Numbered from the stretch's first letter, positions 30,309 through 40,719 are shown. The stretch: 64,000 nt of DNA from Bradyrhizobium sp. WD16 (GCF_024181725.1 NZ_CP028908.1:4453501-4517500), one strand, 5' to 3'. The notes: generated by a model from the sequence alone, not told the origin. Made by a program: numbers and translations.

Positions 30309-30791
30309 ATGGCAACCAGGCTGCTCGATCGCGCCGCCCAGGCGTTCGGCTGCGCACTGCTCGCGGCCCTTCTGGTCTGCGTGCTGCTCGGCATCGTCAC
30401 CCGCGGCGCCGGCGAGCCTCTGATCTGGACCGACGAAGCCGCGCGCATGCTGATGGTCTGGCTGGCCGCGACCGGCTGGGTGTTGGCGAGCCGCAGGCAT
30501 GGCCATGTCCGCATCCGCTTCTTCCAGAACATGCTGCCCAAGCGCGCCTGGCGCGGCGCCGAGACGGTGATCCAGCTCGCCATCGTCGTGCTCGGGCTGA
30601 CGGTGGCGTGGTTCGCGGTGCAGCTGGTGCAGAAGAATGCCGATCTCGAGGCGACCTCGCTGCCGCTGTCCATGGCCTGGCTCTATGCGCCGATGGCGCC
30701 GGCCGGCCTCCTCGTCGCGCTCCAGGCGGCTGTCGATGCCTGGCGCCGGCCGGGCGGGCCGGCGCTGACGACCGCGGTGGACGTCGAATGA
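30309..30791 (+). CDS. TRAP transporter small membrane subunit (DctQ family)
   Basis: The 160-residue protein with four membrane helices is the small subunit that pairs with DctM in the inner membrane. It shows the family feature of a conserved WTDEAARMLMVWLAATG segment after helix 1 and a HGHVRIRFF stretch before helix 3. It starts 18 nt after dctP and its stop overlaps the dctM start (ATGA). Confidence 0.9.
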   Translation: MATRLLDRAAQAFGCALLAALLVCVLLGIVTRGAGEPLIWTDEAARMLMVWLAATGWVLASRRHGHVRIRFFQNMLPKRAWRGAETVIQLAIVVLGLTVAWFAVQLVQKNADLEATSLPLSMAWLYAPMAPAGLLVALQAAVDAWRRPGGPALTTAVDVE

Positions 30792-32074
30792 CGACGCTGA
30801 TGATCGAGATCGGCGCGCTGTGGCTGCTGGCGATCCTGTCCGGCCTGCCGCTGTTCGCGGCGATGGGTCTCGCGGCGCTGGCCTTCGTCGCCCTGTCCGG
30901 CCTGTCGCCGAGCATCGTGCCGCAGAAGATGGTGCAGGCGATGAATTCCTTTCCCATCGTCGCCGCGCCGCTGTTCATCCTGATGGGCAACCTGCTTGGC
31001 GCCGCCCGCATCACCGACCGGATCGTGCGCTTCGCCACGGCGGTGATGGGATCGCTGCGCGGCGGCTACGCCCAGGCCAGCATCCTCTCCAGCCTGATCT
31101 TCGCCGGCATGGCCGGCTCGGCGGTGGCCGACGCCGCCGGCACCGGCGCGGTCGAGATCCGCGCCATGAAGCGCGCCGGCTACCGGCCGGAAACCGCCGC
31201 CTCGATCACCGCCTCGGCCGCGACCATCGGCGCCATCGTGCCGCCCAGCCTGCCGATCGTGATCTTCGGCGTGACCTCGGATATCTCGGTCGGCCGCCTG
31301 TTCCTTGCCGGCTGCGTGCCCGGCCTGATGATGGCGGCGTCGCTGATGGTGATGGTCGCCGTGATCGGCCGCCGCCAGGGCTTCCCCAAGCAGCGCTTCC
31401 CCGGCTGGCGCGAATTGTGGCTGTCGCTGCGCGACGGCATCTTCGCGCTGCTCACCCCGGTGATCCTGCTGTCGGGCATGTTCAGCGGCCTGTTCACCCC
31501 GACCGAGGCCGCGGCGGTGGCCAGCACCTATGCGCTGTTCCTCGGCCTCGTGGTGTATCGCACGCTCACCCCGGCCGACCTATTCCGCGTTGCGGTCGAG
31601 ACCGTGGAGACGGTGGGTGTGGTCGCCGTGCTGGTGATGGCGGCCGGCGCGCTCGGCTGGTGCATGTCGCTGTCGCGCATTCCGCAGACGGTGGCGCCGG
31701 CGATGGTCGCCTCGATCGGCAGTCCGCTGATGTTCCTTCTGATCTGCAACGTGATGCTGCTCGTCGTCGGCTGCTTCATGGAGACGCTGGCGGCGCTCCT
31801 GATCCTGATTCCGATCCTGATGCCGGCGGCGCACAGCTTCGGCATTCCCCCGGTGCAGTTCGGCATCATGATGATCTTCAACCTGATCCTCGGCACCATC
31901 CACCCGCCGATCGGCGTCGTTCTGTTCATCACCTCGCGGATCGCCGAGATCTCGTTCGAGACCATGTCGCGCGCGGTGCTGCCATGGCTGGTGCCGCTCT
32001 TGGTGGTGCTGGCGATGATCACGCTGTGGCCGCCGCTGACGACCTTTCTGCCAGATCTCGTGATGCCGAGATGA
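30788..32074 (+). CDS. TRAP transporter large permease (DctM family)
   Basis: The 428-residue sodium-coupled permease has about 12 membrane helices. Family blocks visible are FPIVAAPLFILMGNLL, the helix-hairpin GMAGSAVADAAGTGAVEI, ASAATIGAIVPPSLPIVIFG, and the C-terminal IHPPIGVVLFITS. The start ATG 30788 overlaps the dctQ stop; upstream open frame to 30251 is a shadow over dctQ. It imports the ligand delivered by the DctP protein of this cluster. Confidence 0.92.
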   Translation: MTTLMIEIGALWLLAILSGLPLFAAMGLAALAFVALSGLSPSIVPQKMVQAMNSFPIVAAPLFILMGNLLGAARITDRIVRFATAVMGSLRGGYAQASILSSLIFAGMAGSAVADAAGTGAVEIRAMKRAGYRPETAASITASAATIGAIVPPSLPIVIFGVTSDISVGRLFLAGCVPGLMMAASLMVMVAVIGRRQGFPKQRFPGWRELWLSLRDGIFALLTPVILLSGMFSGLFTPTEAAAVASTYALFLGLVVYRTLTPADLFRVAVETVETVGVVAVLVMAAGALGWCMSLSRIPQTVAPAMVASIGSPLMFLLICNVMLLVVGCFMETLAALLILIPILMPAAHSFGIPPVQFGIMMIFNLILGTIHPPIGVVLFITSRIAEISFETMSRAVLPWLVPLLVVLAMITLWPPLTTFLPDLVMPR

Positions 32075-32089
32075 TTCAATGGAGACGAC

Positions 32090-33007
32090 ATGACTGACGC
32101 CATTCGCGGCTACTGGACCGCCGTTCCGACGCCGCTGACCGCGCTGGGCGCGGTCGACAACGCGCGGCTCGCCACCCATGTCCGCGGCTTGTTCGCCGCC
32201 GGCATCGACGGCGTGGTGCTGTTCGGCACGACCGGCGAGGGGACCTCGTTCAATGTCGGCGAACGCATCGCCACCGTCGAGGCGCTGCTCGGCGCCGGCA
32301 TCGCGCCGGGCCGCATCGGTCTCGGCGGCGGCTTTGCCGCGATCACCGACAGCATCAGCTTGACCCGCGCGGCGCTCGCCGCCGGCCTGACGCAGATTCT
32401 GCTGCTGCCGCCCTATTTCTACCGCGACGTCGATGCCGCGGGGATCGAGAGCGCCTTCGCCGCCATTCTCGACGCCGTCGCCGACGACCGGTTGCGGCTG
32501 ACGCTCTATCACATTCCCCAGGTCGCGGGCGTCGGCGTGCCGCCGGACGTCGCCGCGAAGCTGCGGGCGCGCTACGGCCACGTCGTCGCCGGGGTGAAGG
32601 ACAGCAGTGCCGATTTCGATCAGTTTCGCGCCTTCCGCGCCGCGGCGCCGCAGCTTGCGGTCACCGTCGGCAACGAGGCCGATATCGCCCGCGCCATGGC
32701 CGAGGGCGGCGCCGGTACGATCTGCGGCATGGCCAATGTCGCGCCGGCGCTGGTGAAGATGATGCTGGATGGTCCGGCCAAGGATACGGCCAAGGAAACC
32801 GCCAAGGAAACCGCCAAGGAAATCGCGATGCGCGAGGCGATCGCGCTGGTGAGCGGGCGGCCGTTCGTGCCGGCGCTCAAGGCGATCCTCGCTGCCCAGA
32901 CCGGCGACAGCGCCTGGGCGCAGGTCCGCCCGCCGTTGCGGGCGGTAGCCGACGGCGCCGCCCTGAAGGCGCGGCTCGACGCGGTGCTGCGCTCGGCCGG
33001 CCTTTAG
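32090..33007 (+). CDS. DHDPS/NAL-family aldolase
   Basis: Class I (Schiff-base) lyase of the dihydrodipicolinate synthase/N-acetylneuraminate lyase family. The 305-residue product has the pyruvate-binding TTGEG (residues 47-51), Tyr in LTLYHIP and the Schiff-base Lys in VVAGVKDSS. In this context (transporter, aldose dehydrogenase, lactonase) a 2-keto-3-deoxy-sugar-acid aldolase is more likely than lysine biosynthesis. The helical part carries an expanded repeat AKDTAKETAKETAKE encoded by four 12-bp units (32776-32823). A dehydratase needed to make the keto-deoxy acid is not present nearby. Confidence 0.85.
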   Translation: MTDAIRGYWTAVPTPLTALGAVDNARLATHVRGLFAAGIDGVVLFGTTGEGTSFNVGERIATVEALLGAGIAPGRIGLGGGFAAITDSISLTRAALAAGLTQILLLPPYFYRDVDAAGIESAFAAILDAVADDRLRLTLYHIPQVAGVGVPPDVAAKLRARYGHVVAGVKDSSADFDQFRAFRAAAPQLAVTVGNEADIARAMAEGGAGTICGMANVAPALVKMMLDGPAKDTAKETAKETAKEIAMREAIALVSGRPFVPALKAILAAQTGDSAWAQVRPPLRAVADGAALKARLDAVLRSAGL

Positions 33008-33026
33008 GCGAGCCGCGCTCTCGCGC

Positions 33027-33722
33027 TCAGTAGCGGCGGAACAGGCTGACCAGCTTGCCCTGGATGCGCACCCGGTTGGGCGGCAGGATTCTGACTTCAT
33101 AGGCCGGGTTGGCCGGCTCCAGCGCGATCGAGGCGCCGCGCCGGCGGAAGCGCTTGAGCGTTGCTTCCTCCTCGTCGATCAGCGCGACCACGATGTCGCC
33201 GGTGTCGGCGGCCTCGGTGCGCTGGATCAGCGCCACGTCGCCGTCGAGAATGCCGGCGTCGACCATGGAATCGCCGCGGACCTCGAGGGCATAGTGCTCG
33301 CCCGAGGCCAGCATCTCCGGCGGGACGTTGATGGTGTGGCTGCGGGTCTGCAGCGCCTCGATCGGCGTACCGGCGGCGATCCGGCCCATCACCGGGATGG
33401 CTACCGGGCGGCCGCCTTCGTCCTCGGCGGGGGCGCGCACCACGCGGCCGAGATTGCCTTCGATGACGCTCGGCGTGAAGCCGCGGCGCGCGCCGGCGTT
33501 GCCGGCCTGCTCGGGCATCTTGATGACGTCGATGGCCCTGGCGCGGTTGGGCAGGCGGCGGATGAAGCCGCGCTCCTCGAGGGCGGTGATCAGGCGGTGG
33601 ATGCCCGACTTCGAGCGCAGGTCGAGGGCGTCCTTCATCTCGTCGAAGGACGGCGGCACGCCGGACTCCTTCAGGCGCTCGTTGATGAAGCGGAGCAGTT
33701 CATACTGTTTGCGCGTGAGCAT
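33027..33722 (-). CDS. lexA: LexA repressor
   Basis: SOS repressor with self-cleaving protease domain. The 231-residue product has an N-terminal winged helix ([17 protein letters not shown]; recognition region [18 protein letters not shown]), cleavage site Ala117-Gly118 ([10 protein letters not shown]), catalytic Ser152 (RGDSMVD) and Lys190 (ATLKRF). A GTTC-N7-GTTC box at 33911-33925 lies 189 nt upstream, as known for alphaproteobacterial LexA, so autoregulation is likely. It is the last gene of the ppiD-trpD-trpC-moaC-moeA-lexA run but has its own 242-nt upstream gap. Confidence 0.96.
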   Translation of the reverse strand: MLTRKQYELLRFINERLKESGVPPSFDEMKDALDLRSKSGIHRLITALEERGFIRRLPNRARAIDVIKMPEQAGNAGARRGFTPSVIEGNLGRVVRAPAEDEGGRPVAIPVMGRIAAGTPIEALQTRSHTINVPPEMLASGEHYALEVRGDSMVDAGILDGDVALIQRTEAADTGDIVVALIDEEEATLKRFRRRGASIALEPANPAYEVRILPPNRVRIQGKLVSLFRRY

Positions 33723-33910
33723 CTGAATCCCTTGGAATGCGGGGCCACATCGTTGGATCGAGCTTCATTGGCCAGCTTCGCTGGCCGGTTCACTGCTGAA
33801 GCGGCCGCCTCTCGTGATCGTTTCGAGTTGAGCGTTCTCTTCTCAGCATCCCTGCGGGATGCGCGCGCGGAGGAGACTCGCTCGAAACAAATCATGAACG
33901 GACACTATAT

Positions 33911-33925
33911 GTTCCATATGTGTTC
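33911..33925. promoter_or_regulatory. LexA (SOS) box
   Basis: GTTCCATATGTGTTC fits exactly the direct repeat GTTC-N7-GTTC reported for alphaproteobacterial LexA. It lies between moeA and lexA and is probably the lexA operator; the surrounding AT-rich stretch likely holds the promoter. Confidence 0.75.
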
Positions 33926-33964
33926 CGCAACATCTTAATTTGGCGTCAACAAATCGAGCTAGCG

Positions 33965-35176
33965 TCAGAGGGGAAGCTTAAGGATGTCACACGGCGATCC
34001 CGCCTTGGCCGGCGGCGCGAGCGGCGGCCGCAGGATCAGCGCGCCGGCCTCGGAGAGCTTGGCGAGCAGCGAAGAATCCTGCTGCAGCACGGGGGTGGCG
34101 ATCTGGCGGCCATCGGCGCCGCTCGCCAGGCGCGCGCGCAGGTAGTCGTGGCGCTGGTCGTTGGCCGGCAGGTCGGCGCCCAGCACCGCCTGTTCGGCCA
34201 TGTGGCGGACGTCGCTGCGGCCGGACAGCGCCCGGATCAGCGGCGCCATGAACAGGAAGGCGCAGACATAGGACGACACCGGATTGCCCGGCAGCCCGAG
34301 CACGCGCATGGCGCCGAGCCGGCCGTGCATCATCGGCTTGCCGGGCCGCATCGCGATCTTCCAGAACGCCATGGTGACGGCTTCGGCTTCGAGCGCCTGC
34401 TGCACCACGTCGTGGTCGCCGACCGATGCGCCACCGGTGCTGACGAGGATGTCGGCGCCGGCCGCGCGGGCGCTCCGCACCGCGGCGACGGTGGCCTCGA
34501 CGGTGTCGCCGACCAGGCCGAGATCGACCACCTCGGCGCCCTCGCTGCGTGCCAGCGCCCGCAGCGCATAGCCGTTGGAATAGACGATCTGCCCCGGGCC
34601 GGGCGTCGTCCCGGGCATCACCAGTTCGTCGCCGGTGGCGAAGATCGCCAGCTTCGGCCGCCGGCTCACCGGCAGCGCCGGATGGTTCATGGCCGCGGCG
34701 AGGGAGAGATCGCGATCGGAGAGCCTCCGGCCGGCGCGCAGCAGCACGTCGCCCTCGCGGAAGTCGACGCCGGCGACGCGGACATGGCGGCCGGCGCGCA
34801 CGCTCACGTGCACCACCACCGTGCCGTTCTCCGCGGTGGTGTCCTCCTGGATCACCACGGCGTCGGCGCCATCGGGGACGACGCCGCCGGTGAAGATGCG
34901 CAGCGCCTCGCCCGGTCCCAGCGCGCCGGCAAACGGCCGGCCGGCGGCGATCTCGCCGATCACCCGCAGACGGGTCGGCACCTCGGCAACGTCGCTCGCG
35001 CGCACCGCATAGCCGTCCATGGCCGACATCGCGCTCGGCGGCTGGGAGCGCAACGCGGCGATGTCGCGGGCCAGGACACGATGGCAGGCGTCATCGAGCG
35101 CCACCATTTCCGTGCCGAGCGCAGCGGCGCCGTCGAGCACGGCCTCGAGCGCTTCGGCAACGGGCATCAGCGCCAT
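33965..35176 (-). CDS. moeA: Molybdopterin molybdenumtransferase MoeA
   Basis: Inserts molybdate into adenylylated molybdopterin to finish molybdenum cofactor. The 403-residue product shows the MoeA layout: SAMDGYAVRASD near residue 50, FTGGVVPDGADAVVIQED, the MPT-binding domain (IFATGDELVMPG ... STGGASVGDHDVV), MRPGKPMMHG and LGLPGNPVSSYVC, then the C-terminal beta domain. It is 25 nt downstream of moaC, consistent with one operon for cofactor steps. Confidence 0.96.
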   Translation of the reverse strand: MALMPVAEALEAVLDGAAALGTEMVALDDACHRVLARDIAALRSQPPSAMSAMDGYAVRASDVAEVPTRLRVIGEIAAGRPFAGALGPGEALRIFTGGVVPDGADAVVIQEDTTAENGTVVVHVSVRAGRHVRVAGVDFREGDVLLRAGRRLSDRDLSLAAAMNHPALPVSRRPKLAIFATGDELVMPGTTPGPGQIVYSNGYALRALARSEGAEVVDLGLVGDTVEATVAAVRSARAAGADILVSTGGASVGDHDVVQQALEAEAVTMAFWKIAMRPGKPMMHGRLGAMRVLGLPGNPVSSYVCAFLFMAPLIRALSGRSDVRHMAEQAVLGADLPANDQRHDYLRARLASGADGRQIATPVLQQDSSLLAKLSEAGALILRPPLAPPAKAGSPCDILKLPL

Positions 35177-35201
35177 GGCGTCCTCCCTTTTCGTTTTCGC
35201 T

Positions 35202-35732
35202 TCAGCGTTTGCGGCCGGTCGCGGCCGGCGGCGCCTTGTCGGTGCCCGACTTGTAAGTGCCCGACTTGCCGCCGCTCTTCTCGAGGAGCCGGATGGCCTC
35301 GATGCGGGCGCCGCGCTCCACTGCCTTGACCATGTCGTAGACGGTCAGGCAGGCGACGGAGACCGCGGTGAGCGCCTCCATTTCGACTCCGGTCGGGCCG
35401 GTGACCTTGACGGTCGCCGTGACGCGGCAGCCCGGCAGCGCCGGGTCGGGAACGATGTCGACGGTGACCTTGGACAGCGCCAGCGGATGGCAGAGCGGAA
35501 TGAGCTCGGAGGTGCGCTTGGCCGCCATGATGCCGGCGATACGTGCGGTGCCGAGCACGTCGCCCTTGGCGGCGTTGCCGGACACGATCAGGTCGAGGGT
35601 TTCCTTCGAGACGACGATGTGGCCCTCGGCGACGGCGACGCGTTCGGTCGCCGGCTTGGCGGATACGTCGACCATGCGCGCCTCGCCGCGCGCATCGATG
35701 TGGGTCAGGGAAGGCGATCCCTTGTCCGCCAC
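35202..35732 (-). CDS. moaC: Cyclic pyranopterin monophosphate synthase MoaC
   Basis: With MoaA it converts GTP to cyclic pyranopterin monophosphate, the first molybdenum cofactor intermediate. The 176-residue product has [15 protein letters not shown], the active-site block [13 protein letters not shown] and [21 protein letters not shown] Lys/Ser-rich tail (about 15 residues) extends the family core. It starts 2 nt after the trpC stop, so co-translation with trpC is expected. Confidence 0.96.
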   Translation of the reverse strand: MADKGSPSLTHIDARGEARMVDVSAKPATERVAVAEGHIVVSKETLDLIVSGNAAKGDVLGTARIAGIMAAKRTSELIPLCHPLALSKVTVDIVPDPALPGCRVTATVKVTGPTGVEMEALTAVSVACLTVYDMVKAVERGARIEAIRLLEKSGGKSGTYKSGTDKAPPAATGRKR

Positions 35733-35734
35733 GG

Positions 35735-36553
35735 TCAGCGCGCTCCGGCGGCCCGTGGTGTTTCGCGGGCGAGCAGGGCGCTCGTCGCCGCGGTGACGTC
35801 CGCCTGGCGCATCAGGCTTTCGCCGACCAGGAAGGTCGATATGCCGACGCGGGCGAGGCGGGCGAGGTCGGCCGGGGTGAAGATGCCGCTTTCGCCGACC
35901 ATGATGCGATCCTTGGGGATCAGCGGCGCCAGCGCCTCGCTGGTGGCGAGGGTGGTCTCGAAGGTGCGCAGGTTACGGTTGTTGACGCCGAGCAGCGGCG
36001 ATTTCAGCTTGAGGGCGCGATCGAGTTCGCTGCGATCATGGATTTCGAGCAGCACGTCCAGGCCGAGGCCGTGGGCGGTATCCTCGATCTCCTTCGCCGC
36101 GGCGTCGGAGAGCGCGGCGAGAATGATCAGGATGCAGTCGGCGCCAAAGGCGCGGGCCTCGACCACCTGATAGGGGTCGAACATGAAGTCCTTGCGCAGC
36201 ACCGGCAGCTTCACCGCCGCGCGTGCCGCGACCATGTAATCGAGATGGCCCTGGAACGAGGGCGTGTCGGTCAGCACCGACAGGCAGGTGGCGCCGCCGG
36301 CTTCATAGGCGCGCGCCAGCGCCGGCGGATCGAAATCGGCGCGGATCAGCCCCTTCGACGGCGAGGCCTTCTTGATCTCGGCGATCAGCGCGTAATCGCC
36401 CTGGGCAAGACGCTGCCGGATCGCGGCGATGAAGCCGCGCGGCGGGCTTGCCGCGCTGGCGGCGGCCTCGATCTCGCCAAGCGGCCGCGCTGCTTTGGCC
36501 GCCGCGATCTCCTCGCGCTTGTAGGTCTCGATGCGGGTGAGGATGTCGGCCAT
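35735..36553 (-). CDS. trpC: Indole-3-glycerol phosphate synthase
   Basis: Closes the indole ring in tryptophan synthesis. The 272-residue TIM barrel shows [13 protein letters not shown] (phosphate and catalytic Lys), [25 protein letters not shown] and [10 protein letters not shown]. The start at 36553 ([16 protein letters not shown]) is the family N-terminus; the long open frame to 37297 lies over trpD and is not coding. It follows trpD after 11 nt. Confidence 0.96.
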   Translation of the reverse strand: MADILTRIETYKREEIAAAKAARPLGEIEAAASAASPPRGFIAAIRQRLAQGDYALIAEIKKASPSKGLIRADFDPPALARAYEAGGATCLSVLTDTPSFQGHLDYMVAARAAVKLPVLRKDFMFDPYQVVEARAFGADCILIILAALSDAAAKEIEDTAHGLGLDVLLEIHDRSELDRALKLKSPLLGVNNRNLRTFETTLATSEALAPLIPKDRIMVGESGIFTPADLARLARVGISTFLVGESLMRQADVTAATSALLARETPRAAGAR

Positions 36554-36564
36554 GGTGTCGTCCT

Positions 36565-37584
36565 TCAGGCGTTGGAGATGATGGCGAGTTCGTCGAGCTT
36601 CTTCGCCGCGGCCCCGGAATCGAGCGACTGCCGTGCGAGCGCCACCGCCTCGGTCAGATCCGTGGCCCGGCCGGCGACGATCAGCGCCGCGGCGGCGTTG
36701 AGCAGGGCGACGTCGCGGTAGGCGCCCGGGGCGCCGGCGAGCACCGCGCGCAGCGCCGCGGCGTTCTCCGCCGCATCGCCGCCCTTGAGCGCCCCGGTCT
36801 CGGCGCGCGACAGGCCGACTGCTTCCGGCGTCACTTCGAAGGTGCGGATCTCGCCCTGCTTGAGTTCGGCGACGAAGGTCGGACCGGTCAGGGTGATCTC
36901 GTCGAGACCGTCGGAGCCGTGCACCACCCAGGCATGTTCGGAGCCGAGATTCTTGAGCACCTCGGCCAGCGGCTGAACCCACTGCCGGGAAAACACGCCG
37001 ACCATCTGGCGGCGCACGCCGGCCGGGTTCGACAGCGGTCCGAGCAGGTTGAAGATGGTGCGGGTCGCGAGTTCGACCCGGGTCGGTCCGACGTTCTTCA
37101 TCGCGGGATGATGGGTCGGCGCGAACATGAAGCCGATGCCGGTCGTTTCGATGCAGCGGCCGACGTCCTCGGGGGCGAGATCGATCCGGACGCCGAGTGC
37201 GGCAAGACAGTCGGCCGCGCCGGATTTCGACGACAGCGCGCGGTTGCCGTGCTTGGCCACCGGCACGCCGGCGCCGGCGACGATGAAGGAGGCGCAAGTC
37301 GAGACATTGACCGAGCCGGAGCCGTCGCCACCGGTGCCGACCACGTCGATGGCGCCCTCGGGGGCATCGACGCGGAGCATCTTGGCGCGCATCGCGGTGA
37401 CCGCCCCGGTGATTTCGTCGACGGTCTCGCCGCGCACCCGCAGGGCCATCAGCAGGCCGCCCATCTGCGAGGGCGTCGCTTCACCGGACATCATGCGATC
37501 GAAGGCGGTGGCGGCTTCGTCGCGCGACAAGGCGGCGCCGGTGGCGACCTTGGCGATAATGGCTTTGAAATCGTCCATGATCAT
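36565..37584 (-). CDS. trpD: Anthranilate phosphoribosyltransferase
   Basis: Transfers phosphoribosyl from PRPP to anthranilate in tryptophan synthesis. The 339-residue product has the PRPP loop [16 protein letters not shown], the [15 protein letters not shown] block and the helical N-terminal domain ([17 protein letters not shown]). Start options are residues 1 or 3; the first ATG overlaps the ppiD stop (TGATG). trpG is not found in this window, so the glutamine amidotransferase step is encoded elsewhere. Confidence 0.96.
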   Translation of the reverse strand: MIMDDFKAIIAKVATGAALSRDEAATAFDRMMSGEATPSQMGGLLMALRVRGETVDEITGAVTAMRAKMLRVDAPEGAIDVVGTGGDGSGSVNVSTCASFIVAGAGVPVAKHGNRALSSKSGAADCLAALGVRIDLAPEDVGRCIETTGIGFMFAPTHHPAMKNVGPTRVELATRTIFNLLGPLSNPAGVRRQMVGVFSRQWVQPLAEVLKNLGSEHAWVVHGSDGLDEITLTGPTFVAELKQGEIRTFEVTPEAVGLSRAETGALKGGDAAENAAALRAVLAGAPGAYRDVALLNAAAALIVAGRATDLTEAVALARQSLDSGAAAKKLDELAIISNA

Positions 37585-39491
37585 CAGTTCGTCGTGGCGG
37601 CGCCGGTGGCGGCGGCGACAGCCGCCTCGTTGATGGTGACGCCGAGATCGGATTCAAGGCGGGTGATGTACTGGCCGATCAGTTCATCGCTCAACGACTG
37701 CTGCAGTCCGCCCTTCAGCTTCTTGGTGTCGTCCGCCGCGAGGTCGAGCGTCGGGACCTTGATGTCGGTGACGCGGAACACGATGAACTCGGTGCTGCTC
37801 GCGCCCTGGGCCTGGCCATAGCTGCCCTTGGCGGTCTTGAAGGCGAGGTCGAGCACCGCCGGGGCGATGATCTCGGCGCCGGCCGAACGCTTGAAGTCCG
37901 CCGTGGTCTCGATCTTCGCGGCGAGCGCCTTGGCCTCGTCGTCGAGCTTGGCGCCGCCCTCGAGCTTGCCGAGCAGCTCCTTGGCCTTGTCGCGCAGGCG
38001 GGCTGCGACCTGGTCGTCTTTCCAGCGCGCCTCGACCTGCGGCTTGACCTCGTCCAGCGAGCGGTCGCGGGACGGCGTGACGTCGAGCACCTCGTACCAG
38101 AGATAGCCGCCGCGGTATTGCTGCGGATCGTTCTCGACATTGACGTTGCTGGCGAAGGCGGCGGTGACGAGGTCGAAGCCCTGGGGCAGCCCCTGGACCG
38201 CCTGGCCGTCGGGGGCGCGGCCGGACCGGTCGACGGCATCGATCACCGTCGCCTTGAGGCCGACCTTTTGCGCGGCGTCGATGATGCTGGCGCCGCCGCC
38301 GCGTTCGTCCTCGATCTTGTTGTAGATGTCGCTGATCCTGGCGCGGGCGCGCTCCACCGCGATCTCGGTCTTCAGCTTGGGGGCGATGGTCTCAAAGGCC
38401 GGGGTCGAGCCGGGCTCGATCTTGGTGACCTTGAGCAGCGCGACGCCGAACTGGCCCTGCACCGGCTGGCTGACGTTGCCCTCGGCGAGGGCGAAGGCGG
38501 CGTCGGCGACCGCGGTATCGATGATCGCGGATTTCGACACCAGGCCGAGGTCGATGTCGGTGGCGCTGAGCTTGCGCTCCTTGGCGAGGTCCTCGAAGGA
38601 CATGCCGGCGGCGATCTTCGCCCGCGCCGCCTTGGCCTCGTCGAGGTTGGGGACGACGATCTGCGCGATCTGCCGTTTCTCCGGCGTCGACAGCGATGCC
38701 AGCCGGTCCTGGTAGACCTTCCTGGCATCCTCGTCCGACACCGTCGACCACTTGGCGACGTCTTCGGGCGTGGCGACGACCACGGCGATCTTGCGGAACT
38801 CGGGGGCCCGGAACAGCGCCTTCTTCTCCTCGAAATAGTTGGCCAGCACTTCGGGCGAGGGGGCCGCGATGGTGCCGGCCTGGGCGGCGGCGAGCCGCAG
38901 GAAGGCGATCGAGCGCTGCTCGTTCTGGAAGCGGTTGAGGCTATCGAGCTGGGTACGGCTCGGCTCGAGCTGGGCGGACAGCGCCCCGGCGATCTCGCGC
39001 CGCAAGGTCACCTTGCGCTGTTCGGCGATGTAGCGCGCCTCGGTGTAGCCGAACTGCCGGATCGTGGCGATGAAGCGGTTGGCATCGAAGGTGCCGGTCG
39101 GGCCCCTGAAGTTGGGATCGGCGTGGATGGCGCGGACGAGCTCGGCGTCGGACTGGTTCAGGCCCATGCGGCGGGCGCCCTCGTCGAGGGCGGTCTCGGC
39201 GATGGTCTGCTGCAGCAGCTGGCGGTCGAGGCCGAAGGCCCGGGCCTGTTCCGCCGTCAGCGGGCGACCGAACTGGCGGCCGATCTGCTGCAGCTTCTCG
39301 GTGAAGAGCTGGCGGAACTGCTCGGTGGAAATCTCGGTCGAGCCGACTTTCGCCAGGGTCGACTGGCCGAAGCCGCGGAAGATGTCAGCGATGCCCCAGA
39401 TGCCGAAACTGATGATCAGCACACCCATGACCGTGGCCATGATGGCCTTGCCGAGCCAATTGGATGAGGCTTTTCGCATTCCTCGAAGCAT
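37584..39491 (-). CDS. ppiD: PpiD-type SurA_N-domain peptidyl-prolyl isomerase
   Basis: Membrane-anchored periplasmic chaperone/PPIase that helps outer-membrane and periplasmic proteins leave the Sec channel. The 635-residue product has a short cytoplasmic start, one membrane helix at about 15-37 ([17 protein letters not shown]), a SurA_N-like chaperone region (about 40-200), and a parvulin-type domain (about 250-370, with [17 protein letters not shown] and [13 protein letters not shown]). A long C-terminal chaperone segment follows. It heads the trp-moa-lexA run, a neighbourhood commonly seen in Rhizobiales. Confidence 0.88.
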   Translation of the reverse strand: MLRGMRKASSNWLGKAIMATVMGVLIISFGIWGIADIFRGFGQSTLAKVGSTEISTEQFRQLFTEKLQQIGRQFGRPLTAEQARAFGLDRQLLQQTIAETALDEGARRMGLNQSDAELVRAIHADPNFRGPTGTFDANRFIATIRQFGYTEARYIAEQRKVTLRREIAGALSAQLEPSRTQLDSLNRFQNEQRSIAFLRLAAAQAGTIAAPSPEVLANYFEEKKALFRAPEFRKIAVVVATPEDVAKWSTVSDEDARKVYQDRLASLSTPEKRQIAQIVVPNLDEAKAARAKIAAGMSFEDLAKERKLSATDIDLGLVSKSAIIDTAVADAAFALAEGNVSQPVQGQFGVALLKVTKIEPGSTPAFETIAPKLKTEIAVERARARISDIYNKIEDERGGGASIIDAAQKVGLKATVIDAVDRSGRAPDGQAVQGLPQGFDLVTAAFASNVNVENDPQQYRGGYLWYEVLDVTPSRDRSLDEVKPQVEARWKDDQVAARLRDKAKELLGKLEGGAKLDDEAKALAAKIETTADFKRSAGAEIIAPAVLDLAFKTAKGSYGQAQGASSTEFIVFRVTDIKVPTLDLAADDTKKLKGGLQQSLSDELIGQYITRLESDLGVTINEAAVAAATGAATTN

Positions 39492-39640
39492 TGCGTCCGT
39501 CGTGTCTGGAGGAGAGGGGAACGGGCGTGCTTATACGCGCCAACTCGTTGTTTAACATCCTTTAGCACCAAAAAATGGGCTTTCCACCCCCGCGGCCGCC
39601 CGCCGCGCGGTCGGCAACTGGCGTTCCGTCGCTCCCTCTG

Positions 39641-39808
39641 CTAGTGCGCTGGATCTGACGCTCGTATCAGCATTTGCAGCGAATTCGTCATACGAGCGTC
39701 AGATCCCAAACCGCACTAGAATCATATTGATGCTAGTGTCCCTTTGTTTCCAACGTTCGTATGAGCGCCTGCGGCAAAGGAATACGAACGTTGGAAACGG
39801 GACACTAG
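39641..39808. repeat. Paired CTAGTG hairpins, types C and D (doublet 6)
   Basis: Type C (39641-39719, 79 bp), 13-nt linker (39720-39732, aatcatattgatg) and type D (39733-39808, 76 bp). The arrangement is as at 22824-22990. The doublet lies between the divergent ppiD and tpiA genes and ends 31 nt before the tpiA start codon. Confidence 0.92.
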
Positions 39809-39839
39809 CTCCTGTCGCGGTCAGTCAGATGAGGGAAAA

Positions 39840-40592
39840 ATGCCGGGACGGACACGGCCGCTGATCGCGGGCAACTGGAAGATGAACGGGCTGAGGTCGT
39901 CGGCGGTGGAGCTGGCGGCGATCGCCCAGGGTTCCGACAAGCTGACGCAGGCCGACCTGATGATCTGTCCGCCGGCGACGCTGCTGTCGAGCGCGGTCGC
40001 CATCGCCAAGGGGTCGCGCCTCGCTCTCGGCGGCCAGGATTGCCACCCCGCGGCCTCAGGCGCCCATACCGGGGACGTCTCGGCCGAGATGCTGGCGGAT
40101 GTCGGCGCCACGGCGGTGATCGTCGGCCATTCGGAGCGGCGCAGCGACCATGGCGAGACCGACGCCATGGTGCGCGACAAGGCGCGCGCGGCGTGGCGGG
40201 CTGGATTGTTGGCCATCGTCTGCGTCGGCGAGACCCAGGCCGAGCGCGACGGGGGCAAGACCCTGGAGGTGATCGGCCGTCAGATCGCCGGCTCGCTGCC
40301 GGAGCGGGCCACCCCCACCAATCTGGTGGTGGCCTATGAGCCGGTCTGGGCGATCGGCACCGGGCGGACGCCGACAGCCAAGGATGTCGAGGAAGTTCAT
40401 GGCTTTATCCGGCAGAAGTTGAATGAGAAGTTTAGCTCCGACGGCGCCGCGGTCAGGATCCTTTATGGCGGGTCGGTGAAACCCTCGAATGCTGCCGAGC
40501 TTCTCGCGGTGGCCGATGTGGGCGGTGCCCTGGTTGGCGGCGCCAGTCTGACCGCCGCCGATTTCCTTGCGATCGCAAGCGCCTGTCCCTAA
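39840..40592 (+). CDS. tpiA: Triosephosphate isomerase
   Basis: Interconverts dihydroxyacetone phosphate and glyceraldehyde 3-phosphate. The 250-residue TIM barrel has catalytic Lys14 (AGNWKMNG), His in IVGHSERR, Glu in [13 protein letters not shown] and the phosphate loop [20 protein letters not shown] before ATG 39840 serves as ribosome site; the promoter would have to lie in or before the adjacent hairpin doublet. secG follows after 127 nt, a frequent pairing in bacteria. Confidence 0.96.
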   Translation: MPGRTRPLIAGNWKMNGLRSSAVELAAIAQGSDKLTQADLMICPPATLLSSAVAIAKGSRLALGGQDCHPAASGAHTGDVSAEMLADVGATAVIVGHSERRSDHGETDAMVRDKARAAWRAGLLAIVCVGETQAERDGGKTLEVIGRQIAGSLPERATPTNLVVAYEPVWAIGTGRTPTAKDVEEVHGFIRQKLNEKFSSDGAAVRILYGGSVKPSNAAELLAVADVGGALVGGASLTAADFLAIASACP

Positions 40593-40719
40593 ATCAGCCA
40601 TCGGCGCGGGGGTGGTCATCGCCGCCGTCATCGTGTAGACACCGCGCCAAACCAATGCCCGCGAACCCTCGATCGCTGCTGTCGCAGCGGCGATCGGCGT
40701 TCGCCTCGGGAAGGATCCG

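Noticed and set aside
30251-30787. Upstream extension of the dctM frame
   Set aside because: It runs across dctQ in a different frame; DctM proteins start at the ATG overlapping the dctQ stop.
36553-37297. Upstream extension of the trpC frame
   Set aside because: It lies over trpD in another frame and is Arg/Gly-rich; the family N-terminus begins at 36553.
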